A stretch of 64,000 nucleotides of DNA from Streptomyces sp. NRRL B-3428. Its GTDB lineage: Bacteria > Actinomycetota > Actinomycetes > Streptomycetales > Streptomycetaceae. Shown here one piece after another: positions 15,974 through 27,902 of the stretch. The stretch is taken from positions 310,001 to 374,000 of the forward strand of contig JOGW01000003.1 of assembly GCA_000721375.1 (NCBI GenBank), in the 5' to 3' direction. The position numbers and the translations under genes are program-made. Every line of letters begins with the position of its first letter. The stretch's first letter is position 1. The notes below the pieces were generated by a model. It saw only the letters and a list, made by a program, of their open reading frames with translations. It had not been told where the DNA came from and ran no database searches.

Positions 15974-16551
15974 GGCGCTCCGCCCCCGTCTCCCGCCGTG
16001 CCGCCCGGCGCCGCGGCCATGATGCGAGGCGTCACGGCCATGGCGCGGGTGGGCAGGCGCTGCTCCGCGACCGGGGCGATCAGCGGGGCGGCGACGGCCG
16101 CGTAGTCGCGCGGGGACATCCCCAAGGACCGGTCGAGCCGGGCCGCGTTGAACCAGATCTCGTCCTCTTCGAGCAGCTGCGGATCCACCATCAGCTGCAG
16201 CTTCGGGTCGAACGAGAACGGCACGATCGCACCGCTCACGCACCCGGTCAGCCGCTCGGCGCTGTCCCGGTCGGCGAAGTCGGTCCGGGTGCCGCCCGCC
16301 GTGCGGCAGACCGCGGCGAGATCGACCCGGTGGTCACCGGGCACCACCGCGAGCACGTACGTCGAGCGCTTACGGCCCAACGCCACGCGCAGGACTATGG
16401 ACTTGGCGGACTGGCGCAGCGGATGTCCGCGCAGCAGGCTCGCCAGGTCGGTGCGGCCCTCGGCGCGGTGCGCGACCTCGCGGTAGCCGCAGCCGGCGCC
16501 GTCGAGGAGGGCGAGCAACCGGTCGTAGGTCGTCATCGTGTGCACTGTCAT
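15970..16551 (-). CDS. YbaK/EbsC-type aminoacyl-tRNA deacylase-like protein
   Basis: 193 aa. The fold signature includes HRAEGRTDLASLLRG, SAKSIVLRV with the conserved Lys, YVLAVVPGDHRVDL and the late GCVSGAIVPFSF glycine loop typical of YbaK/ProX domains. These proteins hydrolyse mischarged aminoacyl-tRNA. In an operon with SbnB and trpEG it may guard against mischarging by the cluster's unusual amino acids (diaminopropionate, ureidoalanine or hydroxylated residues); this is inference. It lies 13 bp after the SbnB-like stop and overlaps trpE by ATGA. An internal ATG at 16536 is an alternative start. Confidence 0.8.
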   Translation of the reverse strand: MTVHTMTTYDRLLALLDGAGCGYREVAHRAEGRTDLASLLRGHPLRQSAKSIVLRVALGRKRSTYVLAVVPGDHRVDLAAVCRTAGGTRTDFADRDSAERLTGCVSGAIVPFSFDPKLQLMVDPQLLEEDEIWFNAARLDRSLGMSPRDYAAVAAPLIAPVAEQRLPTRAMAVTPRIMAAAPGGTAGDGGGAP

Positions 16552-16564
16552 GGCTCGAGCCCTC

Positions 16565-17602
16565 TCAGCCGTATCTGCGGGTCTCGTGGAAGAAGCCGTC
16601 CACCACGTCGAGGCGGCCGCTGTCCTGGACGGTGTCGTAGACGTATTTGCCGAGCGCCAGGTCGAGGACGCCGAGGCCGAACGGGGAGAAGATCACCGGC
16701 TGGTCGGCCGGGACCTCGGCGGCGCCGGTCAGCACGTCGTGGAGCGTGCCGTCGAGGAAGTCCCGGTGGCCGAGCTTCTGTTCGGCCAGATGCGGTGAGG
16801 TGTCGGCCTTCAGGCAGTGCTCCACGTCGTCGACGAAATTGGCGGCCGAGAGCACCACTTCGGTGCTCAGATCGCGCAGCGAGAGGTGCAGGACCAGCGG
16901 GTTGTGGTCGAACCACCCGGGGTTGTCGACATGGGGTGAGGCGGCGACCGTGGCGAAGACGACCAGGTCGCTGCCGCGGATCAGCGACTCGGCGCTGTCG
17001 TGCACGGTGACCTGGGCGTCGCCGGACTCGGGGCCGACACGCGAGGCGAACTGTCCCGCGTACTCGGGATTCAGGTCGTACACCCCGATCTCGTCGAACT
17101 CGAAGCCGATACCGGCCAGGTAGGCGTGCACGTACCGGGCGATGAGGCCGGTCCCCACGTATCCGATACGCGTCGGGCGGGTGCCGCGTGCCCGGCTCAG
17201 CTCGCGGGCGGCGAGCGCCGCCGACGCCGCCGTGCGCGAGGCGCTGATGATGGAGGACTCCATGCAGGCCAGCGGGTAACCGGTGGCAGGGTCGTTGAGG
17301 ATGAGCACGGCCGAGGCGCGGGGCAGCCCGGTGGCGATGTTGCCGGGGAAGCTGGAGATCCACTTGATGCCGTCGACGGCGGTGCCGCCGCCCACCGAGG
17401 CCGGCAGCGCGATGATGCGCGAGTCCGGGCGGTCGGGGAAACGCAGGAAGTACGAGGGCGGGTTGACCGTCCCGCCCTCGCCGTGCAGGCGGTAGGCCTC
17501 CTCGATGATCCCGGTGACCTCTTGGTGCCTGCCGGTGAGCGCCCGGTCGACCTCGGCACCGGGGATCACGGCGAAGGTGGGTGTCTGTGTATTGGCTGAC
17601 AT
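16565..17602 (-). CDS. sbnB: SbnB-like 2,3-diaminopropionate synthase (ornithine cyclodeaminase family)
   Basis: 345 aa, ornithine cyclodeaminase/mu-crystallin fold with an NAD-binding GYVGTGLIARYVHAYL motif. The N-terminal NPPSYFLRFPDRPDSRIIALPA block is characteristic of SbnB rather than of true ornithine cyclodeaminases. SbnB oxidatively cleaves N-(1-amino-1-carboxy-2-ethyl)-glutamate to L-2,3-diaminopropionate and 2-oxoglutarate. The partner SbnA-like gene lies at 26745. It is first in the operon SbnB-YbaK-trpE-trpG, with a cluster-type promoter motif directly upstream. Confidence 0.92.
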   Translation of the reverse strand: MSANTQTPTFAVIPGAEVDRALTGRHQEVTGIIEEAYRLHGEGGTVNPPSYFLRFPDRPDSRIIALPASVGGGTAVDGIKWISSFPGNIATGLPRASAVLILNDPATGYPLACMESSIISASRTAASAALAARELSRARGTRPTRIGYVGTGLIARYVHAYLAGIGFEFDEIGVYDLNPEYAGQFASRVGPESGDAQVTVHDSAESLIRGSDLVVFATVAASPHVDNPGWFDHNPLVLHLSLRDLSTEVVLSAANFVDDVEHCLKADTSPHLAEQKLGHRDFLDGTLHDVLTGAAEVPADQPVIFSPFGLGVLDLALGKYVYDTVQDSGRLDVVDGFFHETRRYG

Positions 17603-17611
17603 GGGCCAGGA

Positions 17612-17631
17612 CGCTAAAGACGCGTCCTATA
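17612..17631 (-). promoter_or_regulatory. Cluster operator/promoter site, SbnB operon
   Basis: The minus strand reads TATAGG-ACGCGTC-TTTAGCG. The second half-site is shifted by 2 bp (13 instead of 11), and TAGCGT could act as a -10. It lies only about 10 bp before the ATG, so the transcript would have almost no leader. Confidence 0.5.
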
Positions 17632-17711
17632 GCCGGGATATCACGCGGGGACGGTCCGGCCGGAACACGGACCGCTCGCCCGAGTCCGCGCCGACGGCCT
17701 CAAGTGCCGCG

Positions 17712-17728
17712 CATAACCGGCGTATAGC
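17712..17728 (+). promoter_or_regulatory. Cluster operator/promoter site, trpC
   Basis: CATAAC-CGGCG-TATAGC on the + strand, with an 11-bp period between half-sites, 76 bp before the trpC GTG. It belongs to the same motif family as the other operon sites, with a weaker first half. Confidence 0.5.
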
Positions 17729-17803
17729 AGCATCGGCGACGCTTGCGGGGCCGCCGGCGTTCCGGCGGCCGTATCCCTGTTGACCCCCGGAAGGGACCTT
17801 GGC

Positions 17804-18595
17804 GTGAGTGTGCTCGACGAGATCATTGAAGGAGTCCGTGAGGACCTCGCCGAGCGGCAGGCGCGCGTCAGCCTCGACGAGCTCAAGGAACGCGCGGCGG
17901 TGACACCTCCGGCGCTGGACGGGCGGGCGGCGCTGCGCGGCGCCGGTGTCAGGGTGATCTGCGAGGTCAAGCGGTCCAGCCCGTCCAGGGGCGCGCTGGC
18001 CACGATCGCCGATCCCGCGGTCCTCGCCGCGGACTACGAGGCGGGCGGCGCCGCGGTCGTCTCCGTCCTCACCGAGCAGCGCCGCTTCGGTGGTTCGCTG
18101 GCCGATCTGGCGGCGGTGCGCGCCAAGGTCGGCATCCCGGTCCTGCGCAAGGACTTCATCGTCACCTCGTACGAGCTCTGGGAGGCCCGTGCCTACGGCG
18201 CCGACCTGGTGCTCCTGATCGTCGCGGCCCTGGAGCAGAAGGCCCTCGTCTCACTGATCGAGCGGGCCGAGTCGATCGGTCTTACCCCGCTGGTCGAGGT
18301 CCACGACGAGGCGGAGGCCGAGCGTGCGCTGGCCGCCGGGGCGACCGTCATCGGTGTCAACGCGCGCGATCTGAAGACGCTGGACGTGGACCGTACGGCC
18401 TTCGGACGGATCGCACCGCTCCTGCCCGAGGGGATCGTCAAGGTCGCGGAGTCGGGCGTACGGGGGCCACTCGACGTGGCCGCGTACGCGGCCCACGGCG
18501 CCGACGCCGTCCTGGTGGGCGAGTCCCTCGTGCGGGCCGAGAACTCATGGGCCGCGGTGACGGAACTCGTGGCGGCCGGGCGGCCTACGCCCTGA
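17804..18595 (+). CDS. trpC: Indole-3-glycerol-phosphate synthase
   Basis: 263 aa TIM barrel. It starts [18 protein letters not shown], with the family signatures [12 protein letters not shown] (catalytic Lys), [32 protein letters not shown] and VAESGV. GTG at 17804 has GGAAGG 9 nt upstream; TTG at 17780 precedes this site and is rejected. The enzyme closes the indole ring from CdRP. Together with cluster trpE/trpG it suggests local Trp/indole supply, as in calcium-dependent antibiotic clusters that carry trp duplicates. TrpD, TrpF and TrpAB are not in the window. It has its own operator-like site upstream. Confidence 0.95.
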   Translation: MSVLDEIIEGVREDLAERQARVSLDELKERAAVTPPALDGRAALRGAGVRVICEVKRSSPSRGALATIADPAVLAADYEAGGAAVVSVLTEQRRFGGSLADLAAVRAKVGIPVLRKDFIVTSYELWEARAYGADLVLLIVAALEQKALVSLIERAESIGLTPLVEVHDEAEAERALAAGATVIGVNARDLKTLDVDRTAFGRIAPLLPEGIVKVAESGVRGPLDVAAYAAHGADAVLVGESLVRAENSWAAVTELVAAGRPTP

Positions 18596-18681
18596 ACTGC
18601 CTTGTGGCGTACGCCCTGTGACCAGGAGCGATGAGCGACCGGGAGTCACCGGCACCCTGCGGGCGTACGCCCCGAAGGCCC

Positions 18682-19644
18682 TCACACCGTGAACACGATC
18701 TTCCCGAAGTGCTCGCCCGATTCCATCCGCGCGAAGCCCTCCCGGGCACGGTCAAGCGGCAGCACCGTGTCGATGACGGGCCGTACGCCTGTGGTCGCGC
18801 AGAAGGACAGCAGCCCCGCCAGTTCGTCCTTGGTGGCCACGGTCGAGCCGACGACGGTGATCTCCCGGTAGAAGATGCGGGTGAGCTCCGCGTGCGAGGG
18901 CCGGTCCCCGCTCGTGGCACCCGAGATGACCAGCGTGCCGCCGGGCCGCAGGGACTTCACCGAGTGGGACCAGGTCGCGGCGCCGACCGTCTCGATGACG
19001 GCATCCACCTGGTGCGGCAGCCGCTGCCCCGGCTCGAGGGCCTCGACGGCGCCGAGCTCGACCGCCCGCTTGCGCTTGAGTGCGTCCCGCCCGGTGGCGA
19101 AGACCCGCAGTCCGGCCGCGCTGCCGAGCGCGATCGCGGCCGTGGCCACCCCGCCGCCCGCGCCCTGCACGAGCACCGAACCACCCGCGCGCACCCCGGA
19201 CTTCGTGAACAGCATGCGGTACGCGGTCAGCCATGCCGTCGGCATGCAGGCGGCCTCCGCGAAGGTGAGCCCGGCCGGCATGGGCACGAGATTCCAGGCG
19301 GGTACGGCGACCTGTTCGGCGAAGGTGCCCTGGTACTTCTCGGTGAGGATCGAGCGGTGCTCACCGGGGGCGAGCCCGTGGCCGGTCAGTCCGACCACCG
19401 GGTGCACGACGACCTCGCGGCCGTCCTCGTCGATCCCGGCGGCGTCCGTGCCGAGGATCATGGGAAGGCTGTCCGCTCCGAGGCCGACCCCGCGCAGCGA
19501 CCACAGGTCGTGGTGGTTGAGTGAGGCGGCCCGGACCTGGACACGGGTCCATCCGGGGCGGGCGGCCGGAGCCGGGCGCTCCCCCAGTTCCAGTCCCTCA
19601 AGCGGCTGTCGGAGTCCGATCTGCGCGGCATAGGCGGCGAACAT
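18682..19644 (-). CDS. Zinc-type/quinone oxidoreductase-like MDR dehydrogenase
   Basis: 320 aa medium-chain dehydrogenase/reductase. It has a catalytic-domain start with RAASLNHHDLWSLRG, the nucleotide-binding VLVQGAGGGVATAAI motif and a final GKIVFTV strand. It uses NAD(P)H on a carbonyl or enoyl substrate; the exact reaction is not readable. It is the last gene in the minus-strand run NRPS-A, SDR, KAS III, MDR, 11 bp after KAS III. With those two it looks like a small acyl-chain elongation and reduction set. No terminator is obvious in the 86 bp to the convergent trpC. Confidence 0.85.
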   Translation of the reverse strand: MFAAYAAQIGLRQPLEGLELGERPAPAARPGWTRVQVRAASLNHHDLWSLRGVGLGADSLPMILGTDAAGIDEDGREVVVHPVVGLTGHGLAPGEHRSILTEKYQGTFAEQVAVPAWNLVPMPAGLTFAEAACMPTAWLTAYRMLFTKSGVRAGGSVLVQGAGGGVATAAIALGSAAGLRVFATGRDALKRKRAVELGAVEALEPGQRLPHQVDAVIETVGAATWSHSVKSLRPGGTLVISGATSGDRPSHAELTRIFYREITVVGSTVATKDELAGLLSFCATTGVRPVIDTVLPLDRAREGFARMESGEHFGKIVFTV

Positions 19645-19654
19645 GGCGGGACGC

Positions 19655-20659
19655 TCACCACTCCCGCTGCGGGAAGTTCTCGCTGCCGCACCAGTGCACG
19701 ACGGTTCCCCCGTAGCTCATCCCGGCGCCGAAGCCGAGCAGCAGGACGGCGTCGCCGGGGTCGAGCCGGCCCGTCCGTTCGGCTTCGGCGAGTGCGATCA
19801 CCACGCTCGATCCGCTGGTGTTGCCGAACTTGTCGGCCACGATGACGGCCTTGTCCGCCGGCTGGCCGAGCAACCGGATCAGATTCCGTACGAGGGTCGG
19901 GTTGGCCTGGTGGGTGACGATCAGCCGTACGTCGTCGAGCGTGACGCCCGCCGACTCGACCACCTCGTCCACGAAGCCGGGGACGACGGTGAGCGCGAAG
20001 TCCTTGACGCCCCTGCCGTCCATCCGCGTCACGTTCGCTCCGCTGAAGCGGTTCAACTCCCCTTCACCGGCGACGCGTTCGATGAAAGCCGTGTAGTAGC
20101 GCTCCGGATCCGTCCCGAGGAGGGTCCGCCCTATTCCGGGGCTGCCCGTGCAGCGCTCCAGGAGGTAACAGGCGGCGCCGTCCCCGAAGATCGCATGCTG
20201 GGTCCGGTCGTCCGGGTCGTTCAACTGGGCCACCGTGTCGGCGACGACGACCGCCACCCGCTCGTACTGGCCGGACTCGACGTACTTGTGGCCGACGTCC
20301 AGGCCGAAGAGACCGCCCGCGCAGCCGCCGGCGTTCACGTCGAAGCCGGGAACGCCCCGGATCTGCGCCTTGCGCAGGATCATCGTCGCGACGGCCGGGA
20401 TCATGTGGTCGGGTGTGGAGGTGCAGCAGATCAGGAGGTCGATGCTCGCGGGCTCCACACCGGCCCGCTTGCACGCGTCCTCGAACGCACCGAGTGCGAG
20501 GTCCGAGGTGAGTTCCCCGGGTTCCGCGATCCGCCGGCTGTGGATGCCGAGCCGCTCGCGGATCCAGGCGTCGCTGGTGTCGAAGCGCTCGACGAGCTGC
20601 GTGTTGGTGACCTCGTTCTCCGGTAGGCAGACACCGACGGAACGTATTCCCACACTCAT
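19655..20659 (-). CDS. Ketoacyl-ACP synthase III (FabH-like)
   Basis: 334 aa. The full Cys-His-Asn triad is present: Cys113 in NAGGCAGG, His250 in VTHQANPT and Asn280 in FGNTSGSS, matching E. coli FabH C112/H244/N274. It could start a short acyl chain from an acyl-CoA or carrier-bound acyl group and malonyl-ACP, extend the pyrrolyl unit, or act as an acyl transferase as some pathway KAS III enzymes do. The choice is open. ATG at 20659 has GGAAGGTG 8 nt upstream; the frame further upstream is not needed. It sits between the SDR (39 bp) and MDR genes. Confidence 0.9.
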   Translation of the reverse strand: MSVGIRSVGVCLPENEVTNTQLVERFDTSDAWIRERLGIHSRRIAEPGELTSDLALGAFEDACKRAGVEPASIDLLICCTSTPDHMIPAVATMILRKAQIRGVPGFDVNAGGCAGGLFGLDVGHKYVESGQYERVAVVVADTVAQLNDPDDRTQHAIFGDGAACYLLERCTGSPGIGRTLLGTDPERYYTAFIERVAGEGELNRFSGANVTRMDGRGVKDFALTVVPGFVDEVVESAGVTLDDVRLIVTHQANPTLVRNLIRLLGQPADKAVIVADKFGNTSGSSVVIALAEAERTGRLDPGDAVLLLGFGAGMSYGGTVVHWCGSENFPQREW

Positions 20660-20697
20660 GTGCACTTTCACCTTCCAGAATTCCGACTCTGCACGGT

Positions 20698-21470
20698 TCA
20701 AGGGCTGCGGCGGCGCAGCCCATGAGACATACGGACCGCGCCGTCGATACGGATCGTCTCGCCGTTGATCATGGGATTACCGATGATGTGGTCGACCAGA
20801 GCGCCGAATTCGGCGGGATTCCCCCACCGTCTGGGATGCACCAGATCGCGGTCCAATTCCCGGCGCGCTTCCACGGGTACGGAATCGACCGCCGGTGTCT
20901 CGAAGAATCCCGGTGCGACGGTGACCACGCGGATCAGCGAGCCGGCCAGCTCGCGCGCCAAGGGCAGTGTCATGGACACCATTCCGCCCTTGGACGCGGC
21001 GTAGGCCGCCTGCCCGACCTGTCCGTCGAAGGCCGCGAGCGAGGCCGTGTTGACGATGACGCCCCGCTCTTCGTCGATGGGCGCGTTCGCCATCATGCGC
21101 TCGGCGGCGAGCCGGACCACGTTGAAGGTGCCCACGAGATTGGCCGTCACCACCTCCACGAACCGGTCCAGGGAGTGGGGGCCCGCCCGGCCGACGAGTT
21201 TCGCCGCGTACGGCACACCGGCACAGTTCACGACGGCGCGCAGCGAGCCGTGTCGCTCCGCGACGTCCAGGGCTTCGCCGATGTCCGTCTCGCCGGTGAC
21301 GTCGCCGCGGACGAACACCGCTGCGTTCCCGAGCCTGTCCAGCGCGAGCTTTCCGCGTTCCTCGCTTCTGCCGACGACGACGGGAACGACGCCGCGGGAG
21401 AGCAGGCGCTCGGCAACGGCAAGTCCCAGACCGGAGGTTCCCCCGGTGACCAGGGCCACGGTCGCGGGTG

Positions 21471-21474
<4 letters not shown>
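20698..21474 (-). CDS. SDR-family dehydrogenase (3-hydroxyacyl-CoA dehydrogenase type II-like)
   Basis: 258 aa classical short-chain dehydrogenase. It has the GGTSGLG nucleotide-binding motif, NCAG, a catalytic Ser-Tyr-Lys set (VNTASLAAF, YAASKGG) and a PGFFETPAV segment after the active site, as in type-10 hydroxyacyl dehydrogenases. It probably interconverts a beta-keto and a beta-hydroxy acyl group. Its ATG overlaps the NRPS-A stop (ATGA). Being next to KAS III and an MDR enzyme, it fits a beta-keto reduction step on a cluster-specific acyl unit. Confidence 0.88.
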
Positions 21475-25478
<4,004 letters not shown>

Positions 25479-25543
25479 CTCGTCGGGCCCTCTCCTCGCC
25501 GGTCGGCACTCGGCTTCAAGTGCCGCCGAAATTAGGCGGATTC

Positions 25544-25560
25544 CCTATGAGGAACCTATT
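25544..25560 (-). promoter_or_regulatory. Cluster operator/promoter site, NRPS-A operon
   Basis: The minus strand reads AATAGG-TTCCT-CATAGGG, with an 11-bp period, about 66 bp before the NRPS-A ATG. It shares the 201-bp divergent region with the site for the dioxygenase gene. Confidence 0.6.
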
Positions 25561-25640
25561 GCGGCACAAGGGCTGTCCTGGGAACGCAACGGCGGGAAAT
25601 GCCGGACGGAGTCCGGTGTTCGGGCCGTCCGGCCCCGGCC

Positions 25641-25658
25641 GATAGGGGCGGTATAGCC
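25641..25658 (+). promoter_or_regulatory. Cluster operator/promoter site, dioxygenase 1
   Basis: GATAGG-GGCGG-TATAGCC, with an 11-bp period, 22 bp before the ATG at 25680. TATAGC could serve as the -10, giving a very short leader. Confidence 0.6.
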
Positions 25659-25679
25659 GGCGGCGGGACGCTCGTGCCC

Positions 25680-26597
25680 ATGACGGAAACCATCACCTGG
25701 GCCCCCGCGGAGATATCCCCCGCGGACGGGCCGCTCCTCGACCACCTGGCCGGGCGGCTCGACGATCTGCTCCTGTCCCGCGGCGCCGTGGTGCTCCGCG
25801 GCTTCGGGATCACACCCGCCACGCTGGACGACACCCTCGACCGCGTCCTGCCCAACCGGCTCGCGTACGTGCACGGGAACTCGCCGCGCAGCCATGTCGG
25901 CGACCGGATCTACACGTCCACCGAGTACCCGTCGGACCAGACCATCTCGATGCACAACGAGCTGTCGTACTCGGCGAAGTGGCCCTCCCGGCTGGCCTTC
26001 TACTGCGAGACGACTCCTGGTTCCGGCGGGGCCACTCCGGTCGTCCCGGGCGACGCATGGCTGGACGCGCTCTCGCCGGAGCTGCGTGCCGCCTTCGCGG
26101 ACGGCGTGCGCTACACCCAGAACCTGCACGACGGCCATGGCTTCGGCAAGAGCTGGCAGGAGACCTTCGAGACCTCCGACCGCGGCGAGGTCGAGCGGCA
26201 TCTGGCGGGGATGACCGGCGCCACCTGGGAGTGGAAGCACGACGGCGGCATCCGGATCGCGCAGGTGCGCCCGGCCGTGACCACCCATCCGGTCACCGGC
26301 ACGGAGGTCTGGTTCAACCAGGCCGACCAGTGGCATCACGCGGCGCTCGGCGACGAGACGGCCGCCGCCCTGGCCCGGATCATGCCGGAGGAGGACCTGC
26401 CGCAGCACGTGACGTACGCGGACGGGTCGCCGATCCCCGCCGAGTACGTACTGCAGATCCGCGACCGCGGTCTGGAGACGGCGGTGGACGTGGACTGGTG
26501 CGCCGGGGACCTCATGGTCATCGACAACGTCCTTGTGGCGCACGGGCGTCGGCCGTACACGGCGCCGCGGCGAGTCCTCGTGGCGATGTCCGACTGA
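25680..26597 (+). CDS. SyrP-like Fe(II)/2-oxoglutarate dioxygenase 1
   Basis: 305 aa TauD-fold enzyme. The iron facial triad is visible as the His-Asn-Glu of SMHNELSYSAKWP and the distal His of VLVAHGRRPYTAPRR; Arg in the latter segment would bind 2-oxoglutarate. Segments HGNSPRSHVGDRIYTSTEYP and the second-sphere TGTEVWFNQADQWH match SyrP-type Asp beta-hydroxylases. It is a monocistronic gene between a cluster operator site and a hairpin. It probably hydroxylates a carrier-bound or free residue (Asx type fits the A-domain codes), but substrate assignment is inference. It is similar in layout to dioxygenase 2 at 44374. Confidence 0.9.
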   Translation: MTETITWAPAEISPADGPLLDHLAGRLDDLLLSRGAVVLRGFGITPATLDDTLDRVLPNRLAYVHGNSPRSHVGDRIYTSTEYPSDQTISMHNELSYSAKWPSRLAFYCETTPGSGGATPVVPGDAWLDALSPELRAAFADGVRYTQNLHDGHGFGKSWQETFETSDRGEVERHLAGMTGATWEWKHDGGIRIAQVRPAVTTHPVTGTEVWFNQADQWHHAALGDETAAALARIMPEEDLPQHVTYADGSPIPAEYVLQIRDRGLETAVDVDWCAGDLMVIDNVLVAHGRRPYTAPRRVLVAMSD

Positions 26598-26617
26598 GTC
26601 ACCTGCTGTTCGCACCG

Positions 26618-26646
26618 AGCCCGGCTCCTGTTCGCGGAGCCGGGCT
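26618..26646 (+). terminator. Hairpin after dioxygenase 1
   Basis: Arms agcccggctcc (26618-26628) and ggagccgggct (26636-26646) pair over 11 bp with a 7-nt loop, 21 bp after the dioxygenase stop and before the SbnA promoter motif. There is no T-run, as is usual in Streptomyces. Confidence 0.7.
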
Positions 26647-26681
26647 TCGATGTTTCTGCAATTCCTCCATATTCGCCCCGG

Positions 26682-26699
26682 TATAGGGGGCCTATAGCC
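26682..26699 (+). promoter_or_regulatory. Cluster operator/promoter site, SbnA
   Basis: TATAGG-GGGCC-TATAGCC, the best copy of the cluster motif, with half-sites exactly 11 bp apart, 46 bp before the ATG at 26745. Confidence 0.65.
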
Positions 26700-26744
26700 A
26701 CCCCGCCAACCGTTGAGGCAGGTGTTTTCGAAGAGGAGTGGCTA

Positions 26745-27740
26745 ATGAAGAGAACAGCTGCGGGCGGAATCCTCGGAACGGTCGGGGGCACGCCCTTGGT
26801 GGAACTCAGCCGGCTCGCGCCGGACTTCCCCGGAAAGGTCTTCGCGAAAATCGAGGGCTTCAATCCCGGGGGCAGCATCAAAGACAGGACCGCGGTGAGC
26901 ATGGTCCTCGACGGCATCAAGAGCGGCGAGATCGATCCGGCCCGCTCGGTGGTGGTCGAGTCGAGCTCCGGCAACCTCGCCGTCGGTATCGCCCAGCTCT
27001 GCCGCTACCACGGCATCCGGTTCATCTGTGTGATCGACGCGAAGACCTCGCGGCAGAACCTGGCCATCCTGCGCGCCTACGGCGCCGAGATCGAGGAGGT
27101 GACAGAGCCGGACCCGGTCACCGGCGAATACCTGGAGCGCCGGCTGGCAAGGGTGCGTGAACTGGTGGCGTCCCTGCCACACGCGTTCTGGCCCAACCAG
27201 TACGCCAATCCGCGCAACCCGGCCGCGCACGAGCGCACGATGCGGGAGATAGCCGAGGCCCTGGACGGCAAGGTCGACTATCTGTTCTGCGCCACCAGCA
27301 CCACCGGAACGCTGCAGGGCTGCGCCCAGTACGCCAGGGACAACGGGCTCGGCACGACCATGGTCGCGGTCGACGCCGTCGGCAGCGTGCTCTTCGACGA
27401 CCGCGGGCACAAGGTGCCGCGGCTCATCCCCGGGCACGGCGCGTCGGTACGGCCCGCGCTCTTCGACCCGTCGGCCGCGGACCAGGTGGTGCATGTGACC
27501 GACCTGGACACCGTGGTCGGCTGCCGCCGGCTCGTCGGCCGCGAGGCCGTGCTCGCCGGCGGTTCCTCCGGCGCGGTGGTCGCGGCGTTCCAGCAGATCC
27601 GCGGGTCGATCCCGGCGGGTTCGCACTGCGTGCTCCTCTTCCCCGACCGGGGCGACCGCTACCTCGACACCATCTACGACGACCAGTGGGTCAGCGAGCG
27701 GTTCGGCGAGATCTCGCAGCTGTGGAAGACCGAGAGCTGA
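26745..27740 (+). CDS. sbnA: SbnA-like PLP enzyme for 2,3-diaminopropionate synthesis
   Basis: 331 aa cysteine-synthase-fold enzyme. The PLP Lys46 lies in NPGGSIKDRTA, the substrate loop in ESSSGNLAVG, the phosphate loop in TSTTGTL and the late motif in GGSSGAV. In the SbnA/SbnB route SbnA joins O-phosphoserine and glutamate into ACEGA, which SbnB then cleaves to diaminopropionate; VGGTPLV and FAKIEGFNPGG agree with SbnA. Its partner SbnB is 9 kb away in a separate operon carrying the same promoter motif. GAGGAG ribosome site upstream. The protein should be cytoplasmic. Confidence 0.93.
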   Translation: MKRTAAGGILGTVGGTPLVELSRLAPDFPGKVFAKIEGFNPGGSIKDRTAVSMVLDGIKSGEIDPARSVVVESSSGNLAVGIAQLCRYHGIRFICVIDAKTSRQNLAILRAYGAEIEEVTEPDPVTGEYLERRLARVRELVASLPHAFWPNQYANPRNPAAHERTMREIAEALDGKVDYLFCATSTTGTLQGCAQYARDNGLGTTMVAVDAVGSVLFDDRGHKVPRLIPGHGASVRPALFDPSAADQVVHVTDLDTVVGCRRLVGREAVLAGGSSGAVVAAFQQIRGSIPAGSHCVLLFPDRGDRYLDTIYDDQWVSERFGEISQLWKTES

Positions 27741-27832
27741 CCGTCCCCACCAGGCAACTCACCTGTGCGACAAGGCAGTCAACCCCCCACAACGCACTGC
27801 TCCCCCCGTACGACATCACTTCAACCACCCGA

Positions 27833-27850
27833 ATATGGAGCGGATATGGC
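27833..27850 (+). promoter_or_regulatory. Cluster operator/promoter site, NRPS-B
   Basis: ATATGG-AGCGG-ATATGGC, with an 11-bp period, 53 bp before the NRPS-B ATG. It is nearly identical in context (GA before, GGCC after) to the MbtH-operon site at 40184-40201. Confidence 0.6.
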
Positions 27851-27902
27851 GGCCCTCGCCAGCATCGGAAGGCTGATGCATCCGTGACTGGGAGAGGCCG
27901 AG

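Noticed and set aside
18600..18675. Terminator between trpC and the MDR gene
   Set aside because: Two ggcgtacgcc palindromes occur, but no extended stem could be built with confidence.
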